Of a stretch of 64,000 nucleotides of DNA, positions 30,639 through 40,945 are shown in pieces. Position numbers and translations under genes: made by a program. The stretch is from Chrysophaeum taylorii. Lineage: Eukaryota > Sar > Pelagophyceae > Pelagomonadales > Pelagomonadaceae. Below the pieces are notes generated by a model, which saw only the letters and a program-made list of their open reading frames with translations, ran no database searches and was not told the origin of the DNA. Position 1 is the first letter of the stretch, and the number at the start of each line of letters is the position of its first letter. Location of the stretch: positions 37,014-101,013 of the forward strand of contig JAQMWT010000201.1 of the NCBI GenBank assembly GCA_029834535.1. Reading direction: 5' to 3'.

Positions 30639-33600
30639 ATGGTGCAACCCCTTCGCAAGGCCACCGCGCCCGCCACAGGCCTCTCTGAGCGCGTCTTGAA
30701 CGTTCAAAACGTCGGAGGGAAGGGGCCACCGCCGGCCAAGGCTGCGAAGAAGCCCGCTGCGCGGCGCCAGCGACGCAGCGACCTGCGAGACGGCGAGTGC
30801 GTTTGCTGCATGAACAAACTCCAAGGCACGGGGGCGGGGGAGTCCCTCGACTTGGGGAGGATTCTGTCGGTGACGGGCGAACTTCCCGTCACATTCTACG
30901 CGTGCTCGGCTGTCTGCCGAAAGGACTTCGCGCCAACGAAGAAAGCCTGTTCAAGCGAGGTGCACGCAATCCGCCACCGACTCTCCGACGCGCGCACGCG
31001 GCATCTGAACACAGACATTCGGGCTGGCGACGCGGTCCACGTCTTCGAGGATCTATCGCCCCACCGTAACGTCCACGAGTGCGACGGCACGGTCGAATCG
31101 CTCCACTACGACTCGAGCTTGGGGACGGTGATGTTCGCGGTGAAAACCATCACGAATGGCACCGTCAAGGTGGGCTTGCAGGGGCTCGAGTCGCGCGGCA
31201 TATCTCAGTCCACCGCCGCCTTGCCGTCGCCGCCGCCGAAGCGAAAGTCGATGTCGGGAGGGCCGCCGCCTAGCCCGACCAAGAAGGAGCTCAAGCGGCA
31301 GCTGTCGCATCTCGAGAAGAAGTTAGCGACTTTGCGCGCCAGCCTCGAGTCGCAGTCCGACCGCGCCTTGCAGGCGGAGAGAGACCGCGACGCAGCGCAC
31401 GACGACGCTCTCAACGCTGAGGTGGTGGCTGCGGCGGTGGAGGAGCGCCGAGAGCAGGCCGAGTTGCAGCTGGAGAAGGCTGTCCGTGTCACCGCAGCTC
31501 GAGAGGTGCGGCTCAAGGTGTTGATCAACCGACACAAAGACGCCAAGTCCAAGCAGCGCTCCCGCTACGCCGAGAAGCTCGAAGCCAAGATTGCCGAGCT
31601 CGAGGCCACCCGGCAGCAGACGGACGAGGTGGCCAAGGAAGCGGCCGCGGCCGCCGAGAGACACACCCGTGCTCGGCTCTCGCGTTTGAACCCGAGTGAG
31701 TATCACAAGCTCAAGTCCAGCTATGCCGACGTCAACAAGCTCAACCGCGAGCTTCAACTGGATCTCTTCGCCGCCGAAGGGCGCGCCGAGGCCAAGGAGG
31801 AGGAGGTCGGGCGGCTGCAAAAGCGAGTCGAAGAGCTTGAGCATCAACGGGCACAGATCTGGGTACCTTCGAAGCCGGCGGGCGCCGGTGCCGGCTCTGG
31901 GACGCCCTGGACGTCCAAGCTCCGGCGGCTGTACATGAAGCTTTTGGCACTTAGCGTGCCAGCGGCCGAGATCTCCGAGGCTGTCACGTCGGTCGTCTTG
32001 GCGGTGCTGGGTCCCGAGCTGGCCGCGGAGCTCGAACTGCCGAGTACGGATTTCGAGCGTAAGCTGCGCGGCGAGATGGGCCCACTCCAGGTACTTCTGG
32101 TCGCCTTGGAGCTCAACGAATCCGGCGTCGCCTCGGTGGCCACGGACGCCTCGCCTATGGACGGCATCGAGATCGGGACGGCGCACATCACGACCAATAA
32201 CGGCAAGGACATGACGCTGCCACGCACCCTCACCTCCAAAGAGGTCGTGGGTGCCTTATCCGCCCGCGCCGTCATAGAAGACAAGTTTACCGTCCCTTTC
32301 CGCTTCTTTGCAGCCTCTACGGAGCTCGAGGGCTGGACCGTCCTGGACATGGCGCCGATCCTCGACCAGACGCGCGCCTTCTTCCGCACTTGCATCGCGG
32401 ACAAGGCGGCTACTCTCGACTACCAGGCCTTCGACGTCAGTGAGGAGATCGAGGCCTACCAGGAGCTTTCGGCCGTCCGCTCTGAGTCAATGAAACGCTC
32501 AGTCGATGGCAAGACCTCGATCCGCGACGTCGCGGCCGTCCGCGACATCATCTTCGGTGAGCTCGACCCGCAGATCAAGGGTGTCATGCTCAAGATCATT
32601 AAGGCCTGGGGCGAGGGCTGCCTCCACACCTTCGACAATGGTCAGGCAACGCGCTATGTGGACGGCGGCGAGCTGGCCAAGGCGACCAGACAGATGAGCT
32701 CAAGACGGCGCACGCTGGCTCGAACCGTCACACGAACCGCTGCGAAAGCCAATTTGGAGGTGCCAAGTACCACGGCAGAATCTTCCCCTCGAGCAACATC
32801 TCGAGTATCTGCGGTGTCATTGCCTGCAGTAGGGATGATGTGATTGGCCGCTTTGGTGACTCGATCAGTGCCCAGCGTAGCACGCAGGTCGATGACAACG
32901 GCGCGAGCGGGTTGACCGTGAAGCGCCGGCGCAAGGATGAGCAGAGCGATGGAGTGCTGGGCGAGCTCTCACCCCAGCTCGCGGCGGCGGCGCTCGAGAC
33001 TGCTCGCCGCTCACGTGCAGATTGGACAGCCGACGCGAGGGCTCAGCACGAAGCTGCCCAAGAGCGCCGTCGCGACAAGGATCGAGAGGCGCGGGAGAAG
33101 GCGCTCAACCGCCAAGTCGAGGCTTTGGCCAAGGCCAAGTCGGCCCTTGAGGTCACGCCCATCATCGTCGAATCGGATCTCCACGATGGGCGCGTGACTC
33201 TGCAAAAAATCACTCGCGAGCTTTCCACTTACCTTGCTTCGCTCTCGTCGGACGCAGAACTATGCAACGTGCTGACTGGGCAGATCAAGCGCTTTGTCTT
33301 GGGTATGGGGCTGAAAGAGCTCCGGCCTAAGTCCTACACGGTCGACGATCGACGCAAATTTCGGCAAGGCCGGCAACACGGCAAACGTGGCCTTCCTGAC
33401 CGAAACAGGGGAGCGGATTTTTTCGACCATCAAATCTGTGAAGCTCCCTGAGGCCGCGGTGCCATCGGAGCAGCGACGGTGCTTACCCGAGTTTGGTACA
33501 TCGACCGATCTCCGTCGTTCTCTCGAGGCCCGTCGCCTCGCGAGGGACGAGGATCTCTATGCCCTAGCCGACGAGCGAATCGCGAAGCGGAAGCGACCTG

Positions 33601-33949
33601 CAGCTCCGACACGACAGCGATGCCGACGTTCGACGACAATCTGATCGGCAAACGCGTGGAGGTGCTGACGAAGTTCGACGGATACGAAGATCTCTACTGG
33701 AATCGGGGCGTTATCGATGCAGTCAGCAAACCCGGGATGCACGGGCGGCAACGTCTTTACGGCTGGATTTACATCGTCTACGAGAGGGAGGATAAAGAGG
33801 CCTGGTTCAACGCGAACCGCCCCTCGTACTTCAACGGCTCCAAGGCCAACCCTTGGCGCTTTGTAATGGACCTTGAACCTCTCGTCGACGTGGAAGACTA
33901 TCCCGAGCGCCCGCAAGCTGAGCCCAAGGATGAAGACGACGATTTGTGA
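30639..33949 (+). pseudogene. transposase-like coiled-coil protein with zinc cluster and C-terminal tudor/chromo-like module
   Basis: The start at MVQPLRKATAPATGLSER is preferred over an in-frame ATG 90 bp upstream because it begins the basic N-terminal segment. Frame 1 (to 32,843) has a Cys cluster (GECVCCMNKL ... YACSAVCRKDF), a short beta module (AGDAVHVFED...GTVESLHYD), a coiled coil (about residues 220-430) and a catalytic-like region (SVATDASPMDGIEIGTAHI). It shifts near 32,690 to frame 2, where NRCESQFGGAKYHGRIFPS looks like the Glu-containing block near the end of RNase-H-fold transposases. A second coiled coil follows. Further shifts occur near 33,352 (after a run of T) and 33,620. 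The end (33,620-33,949) reads LIGKRVEVLTKFDGYEDLYW, which resembles a tudor/chromo-type barrel. I do not know the family. The frameshifts suggest decay, unless they are assembly errors. Confidence 0.5.
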
Positions 33950-34634
33950 CGTCCCGACGCAACGGGCCCCAAGACGAGCCACGGACAGGCCCGGACTAGC
34001 CGAGGTCGCGTCTCCGACTCACTTCCTCGCTCCAATCTCGACGGCACCCTCCCTCCAGCTGCCCTGTGCATTGTTGACGCCGCAACGCGTCTTAGCGCCT
34101 CACGTGTATCGTATAATGCCCAGAACGGCGCCTCCGATGACCAAGTAGGACGATTATCAGCGCCAGCAGTGCTGAAATAGGAGAAATGAAGTCCGGACCA
34201 CCGCTGAGTGTCTCCCTTGCATGTATCTCCCGCGATCATAAAAAAAGCCCGCGAGTTGTTCGGGTCGGCTTCGCTGTGGCCGTGCACCCCAGGTTTCTTA
34301 ATTGCCCCTACTGAAGGACATCATCACCATGTGAGCCTTCTTGTCGCCCAGGCCAGGCACTCGCCGCGCCTTCTGATAGCGCTGCTCACAAGCTCCTACT
34401 ACCATTGGAACTTTGGCATGGCCGTGGACAATGGCGATCGTCCGCAATGTATCGTGGCTGGTATGACAGCTTGTTCGTTGAGGAGGTCGAGGAGATGGCA
34501 GCGTTCTGGTAGACAACCCGAATCATCACTTCCTTTGTCTCGTCGAGGGACGTCTACATTCTACATCCTCCGCGCGGCCAGCATGTCGCCCAACGAACTT
34601 CACGAAGATGGTGATGGCAATGACATTGGTCCAT
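33950..34634. other. unassigned sequence
   Basis: There are no convincing frames (longest 175 codons, at 34,208-34,735, running into a repeat). It contains cataaaaaaagcccgcgag near 34,238, which weakly resembles the A-rich part of the inverted repeats at 28.9 and 30.5 kb. Confidence 0.35.
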
Positions 34635-35039
34635 CCTGGAGAGATTCGACCCTCTCCGGGTACATGGTAGAGACTGCGTGCAGTCTTAGGCGTGTACAAA
34701 CCATTCCGCTTGCCACATTTTACTACACAAGGTAGGGATTTAGGCCCTAACTCCTTAAGGACATTAGGTCCCATAGAAGCGTTTACGCTGACAATGAGGA
34801 ACGAAGCCTCCATTAATTAAACAGAAAACCCCATACCTGACGGTACGCACCTGGAGGCCTACTCCTTGTTGGAAGAGAACTGCAGATCTAATACTTCATA
34901 GTCTGTAAAATCATAATTGCGGAAGGGTAAGGAAGGAAAGAGGGAAAGCCGTATTGCGGAGAGAAAACCCTCTAGTAGAGAAAGGTGTGAAAGGAGTGAG
35001 GAGTTCCAGTGTCGTACACATTATAGTGTAGCGCTCTGG
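34635..35039 (-). repeat. element G terminal/leader fragment
   Basis: About 405 bp, matching 62,422-62,826 (same orientation) and 38,329-38,730 (opposite orientation). Its right boundary is the word agagcgctac (ccagagcgctac in element orientation), the same boundary as in the other copies. The left side is truncated at the cctggagagattcgaccc stretch. The three copies share tccattaattaaacagaaaa and ctgacggtacgcacctggag. It is probably a truncated LTR of element G. Confidence 0.75.
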
Positions 35040-35174
35040 ACCCCCTCAACGTGTGAAAGGCTTTGTGCATTCCAGACGTTCTTGAGTGCGGAGCTTGTGT
35101 ATGATACATGAGAACAGCGACTAAATTAAACAAACAACAATAATATAAAGGAGGAAGTAACATAACAATTAAGT

Positions 35175-36029
35175 CTAGGAGGATGAAGTTGGACGTGTTG
35201 TTACATTGCGTAGAGAAACAGCATCCACAACATCAGATGTGTGGTCCAACTCATCATCACTATTGTCTTCAAGTTTTTTTAATTCTGGAGAGGAAGAGTC
35301 ATGATCTTCGGGTTGGTCGTTAGAAGCATTATTTATAGTGATTGCACCACTGAGAGCGACCAGTGGTGGCATGACAGAAGACAGATAGGACATAGCTGCA
35401 TCTGGTGTTAAAGTGTGCAAATCTGTTGCGGGAATAACATGATCCTGTGCATCAGACATAGCGGTATATAAGTTAGTAGCTGTATCATCGATTATGTTTT
35501 GCTGTGCCTCCTCAAAAGTATTTGGAGGAAACTGTCCAATAGAAGAGATAAGTGACCTAGAGATTATATGAGCTAAGACAGCAAGGGTAGACAATGTAGT
35601 ATCCTGGTGCATTTGATAGCTGGACAGTATATTGTCTAAGAGCGATACATGCTTGATGTTCTCGGTCACTTGCGCGTTAAGAGTTTCATTAGCATTTTTG
35701 AGTTGAGTTATGGTTTTCAAGGCATCAGACAGTCGTTGATCTCGTTCTATAGATTGCTGATCACTCTTGGCGATATGCAAAGATAGAGATTGTATTTCTT
35801 CTCTTATCTGACGCAAAGTTTCAGGTATATTGTCATTATGCAAAGATAGAGATTGTATTTCTTCTCTTATCTGACGCAAAGTTTCAGGTATATTGTCATT
35901 AGGTTCGTCTGGCGTAGGTTCGACTTGTGCTGGTTTTTTAACCTCAGACAATTTAGTGTCTGAGAATGCGTCTATTATGGCAGAGGGATAACCAACCTGG
36001 ATCAGTACGTTTTTGAAGGCGGTTTGATG
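35175..36029 (-). CDS. hypothetical coiled-coil protein, possibly 5'-interrupted
   Basis: The frame is open from the LTR border at 36,029 (HQTAFKNVLIQVGYPSAIID) through MSEVKKPAQVEPTPDE to a stop at 35,175. It contains a tandem pair of 21 residues (DNIPETLRQIREEIQSLSLH, twice), then a coiled coil (QQSIERDQRLSDALKTITQL), a helical middle part and an acidic Ser/Asp-rich end. It is AT-rich compared with the gypsy genes. Its upstream end is cut by the 36,030-37,157 element, so the start codon is uncertain. It may be the C-terminal half of a gag-like protein. No family is recognised. Confidence 0.5.
   Translation of the reverse strand, partial: HQTAFKNVLIQVGYPSAIIDAFSDTKLSEVKKPAQVEPTPDEPNDNIPETLRQIREEIQSLSLHNDNIPETLRQIREEIQSLSLHIAKSDQQSIERDQRLSDALKTITQLKNANETLNAQVTENIKHVSLLDNILSSYQMHQDTTLSTLAVLAHIISRSLISSIGQFPPNTFEEAQQNIIDDTATNLYTAMSDAQDHVIPATDLHTLTPDAAMSYLSSVMPPLVALSGAITINNASNDQPEDHDSSSPELKKLEDNSDDELDHTSDVVDAVSLRNVTTRPTSSS
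35776..35901 (-). repeat. 63-bp in-frame tandem duplication
   Basis: Two adjacent, practically identical 63-bp units (the word tgcaaagatagagattgtat at 35,776 and at 35,839). Each encodes 21 residues of the coiled coil. The lack of divergence indicates a recent duplication. Confidence 0.9.
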
Positions 36030-37157
36030 TGTAGTGGTTTTCTCAGATACCCGCCCCTCCTGGCCGGACCAGGGGCCTCAACAACCCTTTCTCCCAACCC
36101 GAACCGCGGGTGAAACCACCACACGCCCGATCTCAGCGTAGTACCTCATCTGTCGCTCTCGTATCACGGATGGTGGCCTAGGAGGTGCACTCTCCTCTGG
36201 TCCACGCATCGCCGTAAACGGTCCGGGTTCCGCTCGAGATGACTCCGTAGTATTCATCGTACGTTCGTAGGGTCGTGCGTACGGGTCCGTCGGCTCACCC
36301 GGTCTTGAAGTTGCGTCTGGCGCAACCGTAGCTCCCCCTTCGCCGGCGCGTGGATCCGGAAGGATGATCACGCTTGGGGGGCTGTCGAGGCTATCCGATG
36401 ATCTTGCCTCTCTTCCGATGCCGCTTTCCTCGGCTTCCGGCCGTTGAAAGGGCGTACTGACTGGTGTTCTTCCAAGAGACGTAAGTGGAGTCCCTGCACT
36501 GAATCGTTGCAGACGCTCCTGTGCGCCCCGAAACCACTGCGGTCGTTCTGTCATTGGCCTCTCTGCCATGACCGCGCTTTGTCCGGATAATAGGCTGAAT
36601 CCGGACGCTCACAACTCGTTTGTTGCACTCTTTTTCGTCAGACGACAATTGCCGGCAGCCGTCTGACTGCGCGCTGTACCGGTGCGCTGGACTTACGGAA
36701 GTATTTGCCTTGCGCGTGAAGACTATGGACGGCCTTCCCGGTGCTGTCGCTCGCCGTCAGGGAGGTGGTCTGCCTCGCGCGAGCTAGGTTAGGGCTTACT
36801 CTGTCTTTGCCTCGTAGGTCTTACGATGTTTGCCTCAATGAGTCGTAGTGACTCCGCTCCCCGTTCGATCCGAATCACGTAAAATGAACCCCGCGGCGGT
36901 ACCCGTGATCCTCTGGATCTTCACCTACAAATGCGTCGGCTTCGCACGCACTCGACCGCTACGAACCGACTCGCCGCCGAGAAACAGGAGATCGACAGTC
37001 CGGGAGTTGGACTATCGATGTCCCGTTTCTGAGACCACTGTAGTGGTTTTCTCAGATACCCGCCCCTCCTGGCCGGACCAGGGGCCTCAACAACCCTTTC
37101 TCCCAACCCGAACCGCGGGTGAAACCACCACGCGCCCGATCTCAGCGTAATACCTCA
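36030..37157 (-). mobile_element. small LTR element (TRIM-like), 1.1 kb with 119-bp LTRs
   Basis: Direct repeats at 36,030-36,148 and 37,039-37,157 differ at only about two positions. In minus orientation each begins TGAGGTA and ends CCACTACA (TG...CA). Between them lie about 890 bp with one open frame (36,569-36,078). The size and LTR length fit terminal-repeat retrotransposons in miniature. I did not find a matching target-site duplication at the outer edges (tttga/cgcca), so alternatives are a recombination product or a segmental duplication. Confidence 0.6.
36078..36569 (-). CDS. hypothetical Pro/Arg/Ser-rich protein inside the TRIM-like element
   Basis: 163 codons, MAERPMTERPQWFRGAQERL ... 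EIGRVVVSPAVRVGRKGC. The last 24 codons lie within the left LTR. The composition (Pro, Arg, Glu, Ser) and position suggest an N-terminal gag remnant. No domain is visible. Confidence 0.4.
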   Translation of the reverse strand: MAERPMTERPQWFRGAQERLQRFSAGTPLTSLGRTPVSTPFQRPEAEESGIGREARSSDSLDSPPSVIILPDPRAGEGGATVAPDATSRPGEPTDPYARPYERTMNTTESSRAEPGPFTAMRGPEESAPPRPPSVIRERQMRYYAEIGRVVVSPAVRVGRKGC

Positions 37158-37353
37158 CGCCATCACGAAATCGGACAATCAAATGAGGGTAATATCAAGA
37201 AGACAGCAAGAAAGCAATACAAATGCCCGGTACACTGGGTCCAGTGGAAGCGCAGGTGAGGGTGTCAAGATGACACCCCCCATAAGTGCAAGGTCAATAC
37301 CAGAGCAACAATCAGGGTAAGTCAGGTGGCAGGCAGGTAAGTGGGGGGAATGG

Positions 37354-38279
37354 GCGTTACTGCCACAGATGCTCAGGGGTTAGTTTAAGAAAGTAGTCCA
37401 GCATTGGCGGTAACATCTCGTGAGAAGTGTCATTAAGCTGGTAAAAAACATCATTAACGAAACTTTCAATGAGCACAGCAAGCAGCTCATCAGGGTTTGT
37501 TACAACACCGACTTTATCTTCGACGGACTGTAGTAATGACCAAGTCGCTCGAGAATTTCTAGATTAACAGTCGAAATATAAGGTAGCTGTAGCAAGAGGG
37601 GTGCATGGTCGTCTGGGTTCACAATGATGTTAGCAGCACGAAGATTGTGGGTAGCCATACATTTAATGAGCGCATCTTTGAGTAGCTTATTTATTGTAAT
37701 GGAGTTAACCAAACGTAGAATGATGGCTCGCATATGTGCAGCTGGATCATTATGGCATGAAAGATGAAGCGACTGAAGACTATTCCTAGTTAAGGCTGTC
37801 CCATGCTGTGATAAATTACACATAACGCAGATCAAAAGGAAAATTGGACGGGGTACGTCGAAACAATGCGAGGCATGTTGTTCTGATGCCAAGTGATCTT
37901 CGATGATTTTAATGATTTTGTCCGTTTTAATTTCGTCTTCAGTGCAAATGGCGAGAACAAGCGGTGTACCCGGTGCATCGGTTTTATTGAAACATTTAGT
38001 ACACATTATGTGTACTTTGACAACGCCTTTAATGGGTGGGTATCGATGCAATCGAATACCCTCGTTTGCCGGTATGTTAGGAGCATTGCGCACACGTTTG
38101 GTCTTTAGACACAGGAGAGAACTCAAGAAGTGGAGATTCTCAACACAGTCATTTTGTTGTGCATCAGTAAGCAGCTGTTGGATGGGCTGACACCAACGTG
38201 GAGGATTCTTAGGTGACGGTAGCGAGAAATCAGGTGGCAGAGTGCCAAGCGAAAGAACGTTCCCAGACATCATCGCCAT
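37354..38279 (-). CDS. unknown helical protein, about 305 aa including a frame change
   Basis: The frame 38,279-37,500 starts MAMMSGNVLSLGTLPPDFSL. It is mostly alpha-helical in appearance, with a Cys pair (HIMCTKCFNKT) and many Leu/Ile. Its stop TAG follows SKIKSVL. Shifting one base, the sequence stays open for 48 further codons (VVTNPDELLAVLIESFVN ... TPEHLWQ) to 37,354, which looks like a natural C-terminus. One base is probably missing or gained. No family is recognised. It is next to element G copy 1, which begins 50 bp upstream in the opposite direction. It could be a host gene or an ORF of an unclassified element. Confidence 0.45.
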
Positions 38280-39211
38280 AACATCGAATTTGCAATGCTT
38301 TAATAGAAAGTATTCTGTACTCGTAACTCCAGAGAGCTACACTATTGTGTGTGCGACACTGGAACTTCTCACTCCTTTCACACCTATCTTCACAAGACGG
38401 TTTTCTCTCCGTAATACTGCTTTCCCTCTTTCCCTTCCTTACCCTTCCGCCTTATATCTCAGATTATGAAGAATTAGATCTGCAGTTCACTTCCAACAAG
38501 GAGTAGACCTCCAGGTGCGTACCGTCAGGTATGGGGTTGTCTGTTTAATTAATGGAGGCTTCACTCCTCATTGTCAGTGTGAGCGCTTCTATGGGACCTA
38601 ATGTCCTTAAGAAGCTAGGGCCTAAATCCCTACCTTGTGTAGTAGCATGTGGCAAGCGGAATGGTCTGTACACGCCTAAGACTGCACGCAGTCTCTACAA
38701 TGTACCCGGAGAGGGTCAAATCTCTCCATGTTATGGGCCCAGGTGCGTCGGTGTGTCAGCCCAAATGTGTTGTGCGTATAATGGAGTGATCATTTTACGC
38801 CTGATTACGAGTACAATGCGACAATGTGTTTGGCGGTAGTCTACTGTACATATCTGTTGTGTGACGGTATTTGACCACCAGTTAATTTGGTTTGTGACCG
38901 AGTTGGGTCGGCCACTGGTCATATGCACTCGCATAGCCAATAAAATTAAAATTTTTCCTACACAAGCCGCGGAAACTTGTACGGGTTTTTCCTCCCATTC
39001 CCCAACAAAAGACTGACTGCTCGAGAATTAATCCATTCTTCAGTCTCAAAAGCATCATGCTTAAATGGCATAATGATTTGTTTGGTCTTGTATATATGCT
39101 CACGCTTAAAATAGCGAACTATACATATTCCTCTACATGTTAGAAACCCTTCATTCAAACATGTCAACTTGTTTTATACTTCCTATAACCTATTTCCAAT
39201 AGGTCACGACT

Positions 39212-40945
39212 ATGTCAAAACCAAAACCAATATCCACCACGGATATTTATAAGCAGGAACAAATCCTCGTTGATAAACTCAACGCTGGATTACGCTTCCA
39301 AGACAATTCGACGAAGGTGAGCTTACAAATTGAGCTGCTTCGCAGGCATATGACAAGCCCATACTTGGACGCGTCGTTCTGCTTCGATTCGTATGGTGCC
39401 TGCTCGCCTCCCGGGCTGGCCGGTTAGCACCCGGAAAGTCCGCGCTGGGATGGGGTTCGCTCGGTTGGGCAGAACGCGACGGACAGGTCGATTGTTCGTG
39501 GACCAACACGTTTGCGGCCTGCGACGCTCTTGCACGACTTCGCACAAGACCGCGCGCAGTGGCGGTCCGTCATCAACGAGTCCTCGTCCTTCGCCTCTGC
39601 CCCAACTGCGTGATTTTCCTCTATGATTCCGGATCGGCTCCTGCCTGTCCGGCCTGGCTCCCATGCTCGGGAGAGGTCTGAAGTTAGTTAGTTAGTTCGT
39701 ATGACGCTTACACCCGGAATGCTCCGGAGTATAACCAACTTCTCGAACACGAAGTTGATATCATTTTCGCTCAATGGAAAGCTGAAAAGGCAAACGAATT
39801 ACAATTACCTAATGAAGATGCCTTGCCTGATCATCTTAAAACTTGGCGCGTTAATTCTTCACATCAGCTATCAGTCGATGTTCGTAATAATCTCGAACGA
39901 CTGTTCTTTCAATAGTCATATAATCTTGTTCATCCCGAATTAAATGAGGATGTTAAGCGTGTTCTCACTTTATTAGATACCCGATTCCCTAAATCAATTG
40001 TGTATGATTCATCTCTAACTAACATATCCTTTACAGGTCTCTCTAATGCCGATAGGATCAAACATTGCGAAACTTACGCCGGTTTCCTGTACACGTTCTT
40101 CAATCTAGAGTCTCAAGAACGCCCTGCTCTCGCTATGTGGCCTCAATTAAAGAAGATTTGTGCACTTACTGCACATCCTAATAAACTACGTGCAGTAATG
40201 CTTTTAGCTTACCATTACTATGAGACAGTGTCATGTACAGATGCCACTGAGCTTAAATCTCAGTTTAATCGAATGTCCTTAAATGTTAATTGGTATGCTC
40301 ATGTATTTGTCGAACAACTCCGTGCTTTCCAAACTCAGGCAAAGCAATTAAATTATGACGAAGCATCAATCCAATTTAATGATTCCATAGTCACACTCAA
40401 AGCTCACGAGGAGATCTATCGTCTATATGCTAATCCCTCGGATCACGAGTGCTATTCTCAGTCTTTATTGGAGTGGTGTAAATAAACTCTACGAGACACG
40501 CTCTGGGAACAACTCGACTCACGATCCTGAAGTTTTAAAGGTAGTTGATCCTAACGACGTTCGTCCGTTATTGGAGTTCTTGTTAAAGATATATAATGAA
40601 ACAAAGTTTTCCTCTAACCGACGCTTGGATAAACCCGCATCATGGATTCCATACATCCCTGGTACTACCGCTACCAAGCCACCTAAGGTATTATTGATGG
40701 ACACTATTCATCAATCCCACGACTCTCTAAACAATGCTTACTCATTGTTAGCTACTGTGGCTGGACAGTCTGGCTTTAACGCTCGTAAGCTTCGTAATGC
40801 AAAAGACAAAGCATCGACAATTTCACCTCGTAACACGTCTTACTATCGTCCACCTTCAAACTATAACGTTAAATGCACCAGTTTCGACCGTCCTGTCTAC
40901 TCACACTCCTCTAACCGCAACTCACGCTCTAACATGTCTCTACGA
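39212..40945 (+). pseudogene. gag-like protein of element G (copy 1)
   Basis: It starts MSKPKPISTTDIYKQEQILV and runs to the SINE-like insertion. It resumes at about 39,704 (NQLLEHEVDIIF...) with a TAG at about 39,915, continues from 40,000 (YDSSLTNISFTGLSNADRIK ... ETVSCTDATELKSQFNRMS) to a stop at 40,485, and after a frame change goes on to RSNMSL. The helical composition and basic Arg/Ser-rich end (after NAYSLLATVAGQSGFNARKL) fit a capsid or Gag protein. Copy 2 shows that a copia-type protease motif follows it. Confidence 0.6.
39396..39695 (+). mobile_element. SINE-like insertion R1 (300 bp)
   Basis: It lies within the element G gag, flanked by the 8-bp duplication TTCGTATG (39,388-39,395 and 39,696-39,703). 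It ends in gttagttagttag, a simple 3' tail. The same sequence recurs at 44,664-44,974 and, 5'-truncated, at 60,739-60,868. The 5' part (gcctcccgggctggccggttagc) is not clearly tRNA-like. A shared 3' end with variable 5' ends is typical of LINE-mobilised elements. Confidence 0.75.

Larger units (their letters stand above)
38329..40945 (+). mobile_element. element G, copy 1 (leader and gag; cut by a SINE and a gypsy fragment)
   Basis: It begins at ccagagagctac with 880 bp of leader or LTR homologous to 61,943-62,826 (inverted), then the gag-like ORF from 39,212. It is interrupted by a 300-bp insertion (39,396-39,695). It ends at about 40,945, where it is joined to a gypsy 5' fragment exactly after the codons for NMSL; copy 2 continues with MDRATYKLTV. 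Confidence 0.75.

Noticed and set aside
31323-32186. 287-codon minus-strand ORF opposite the transposase-like gene
   Set aside because: Leu/Arg-rich antisense shadow of a GC-rich coiled coil.
39396-39480. tRNA gene or tRNA-derived head in the SINE-like repeat
   Set aside because: A box-A-like word (tggccggttagc) is present, but I could not fold a cloverleaf or find a proper box B.
39670-39703. ttagttagttag as a telomeric or microsatellite locus
   Set aside because: It is the 3' tail of the SINE-like repeat, present at the same place in all three copies.
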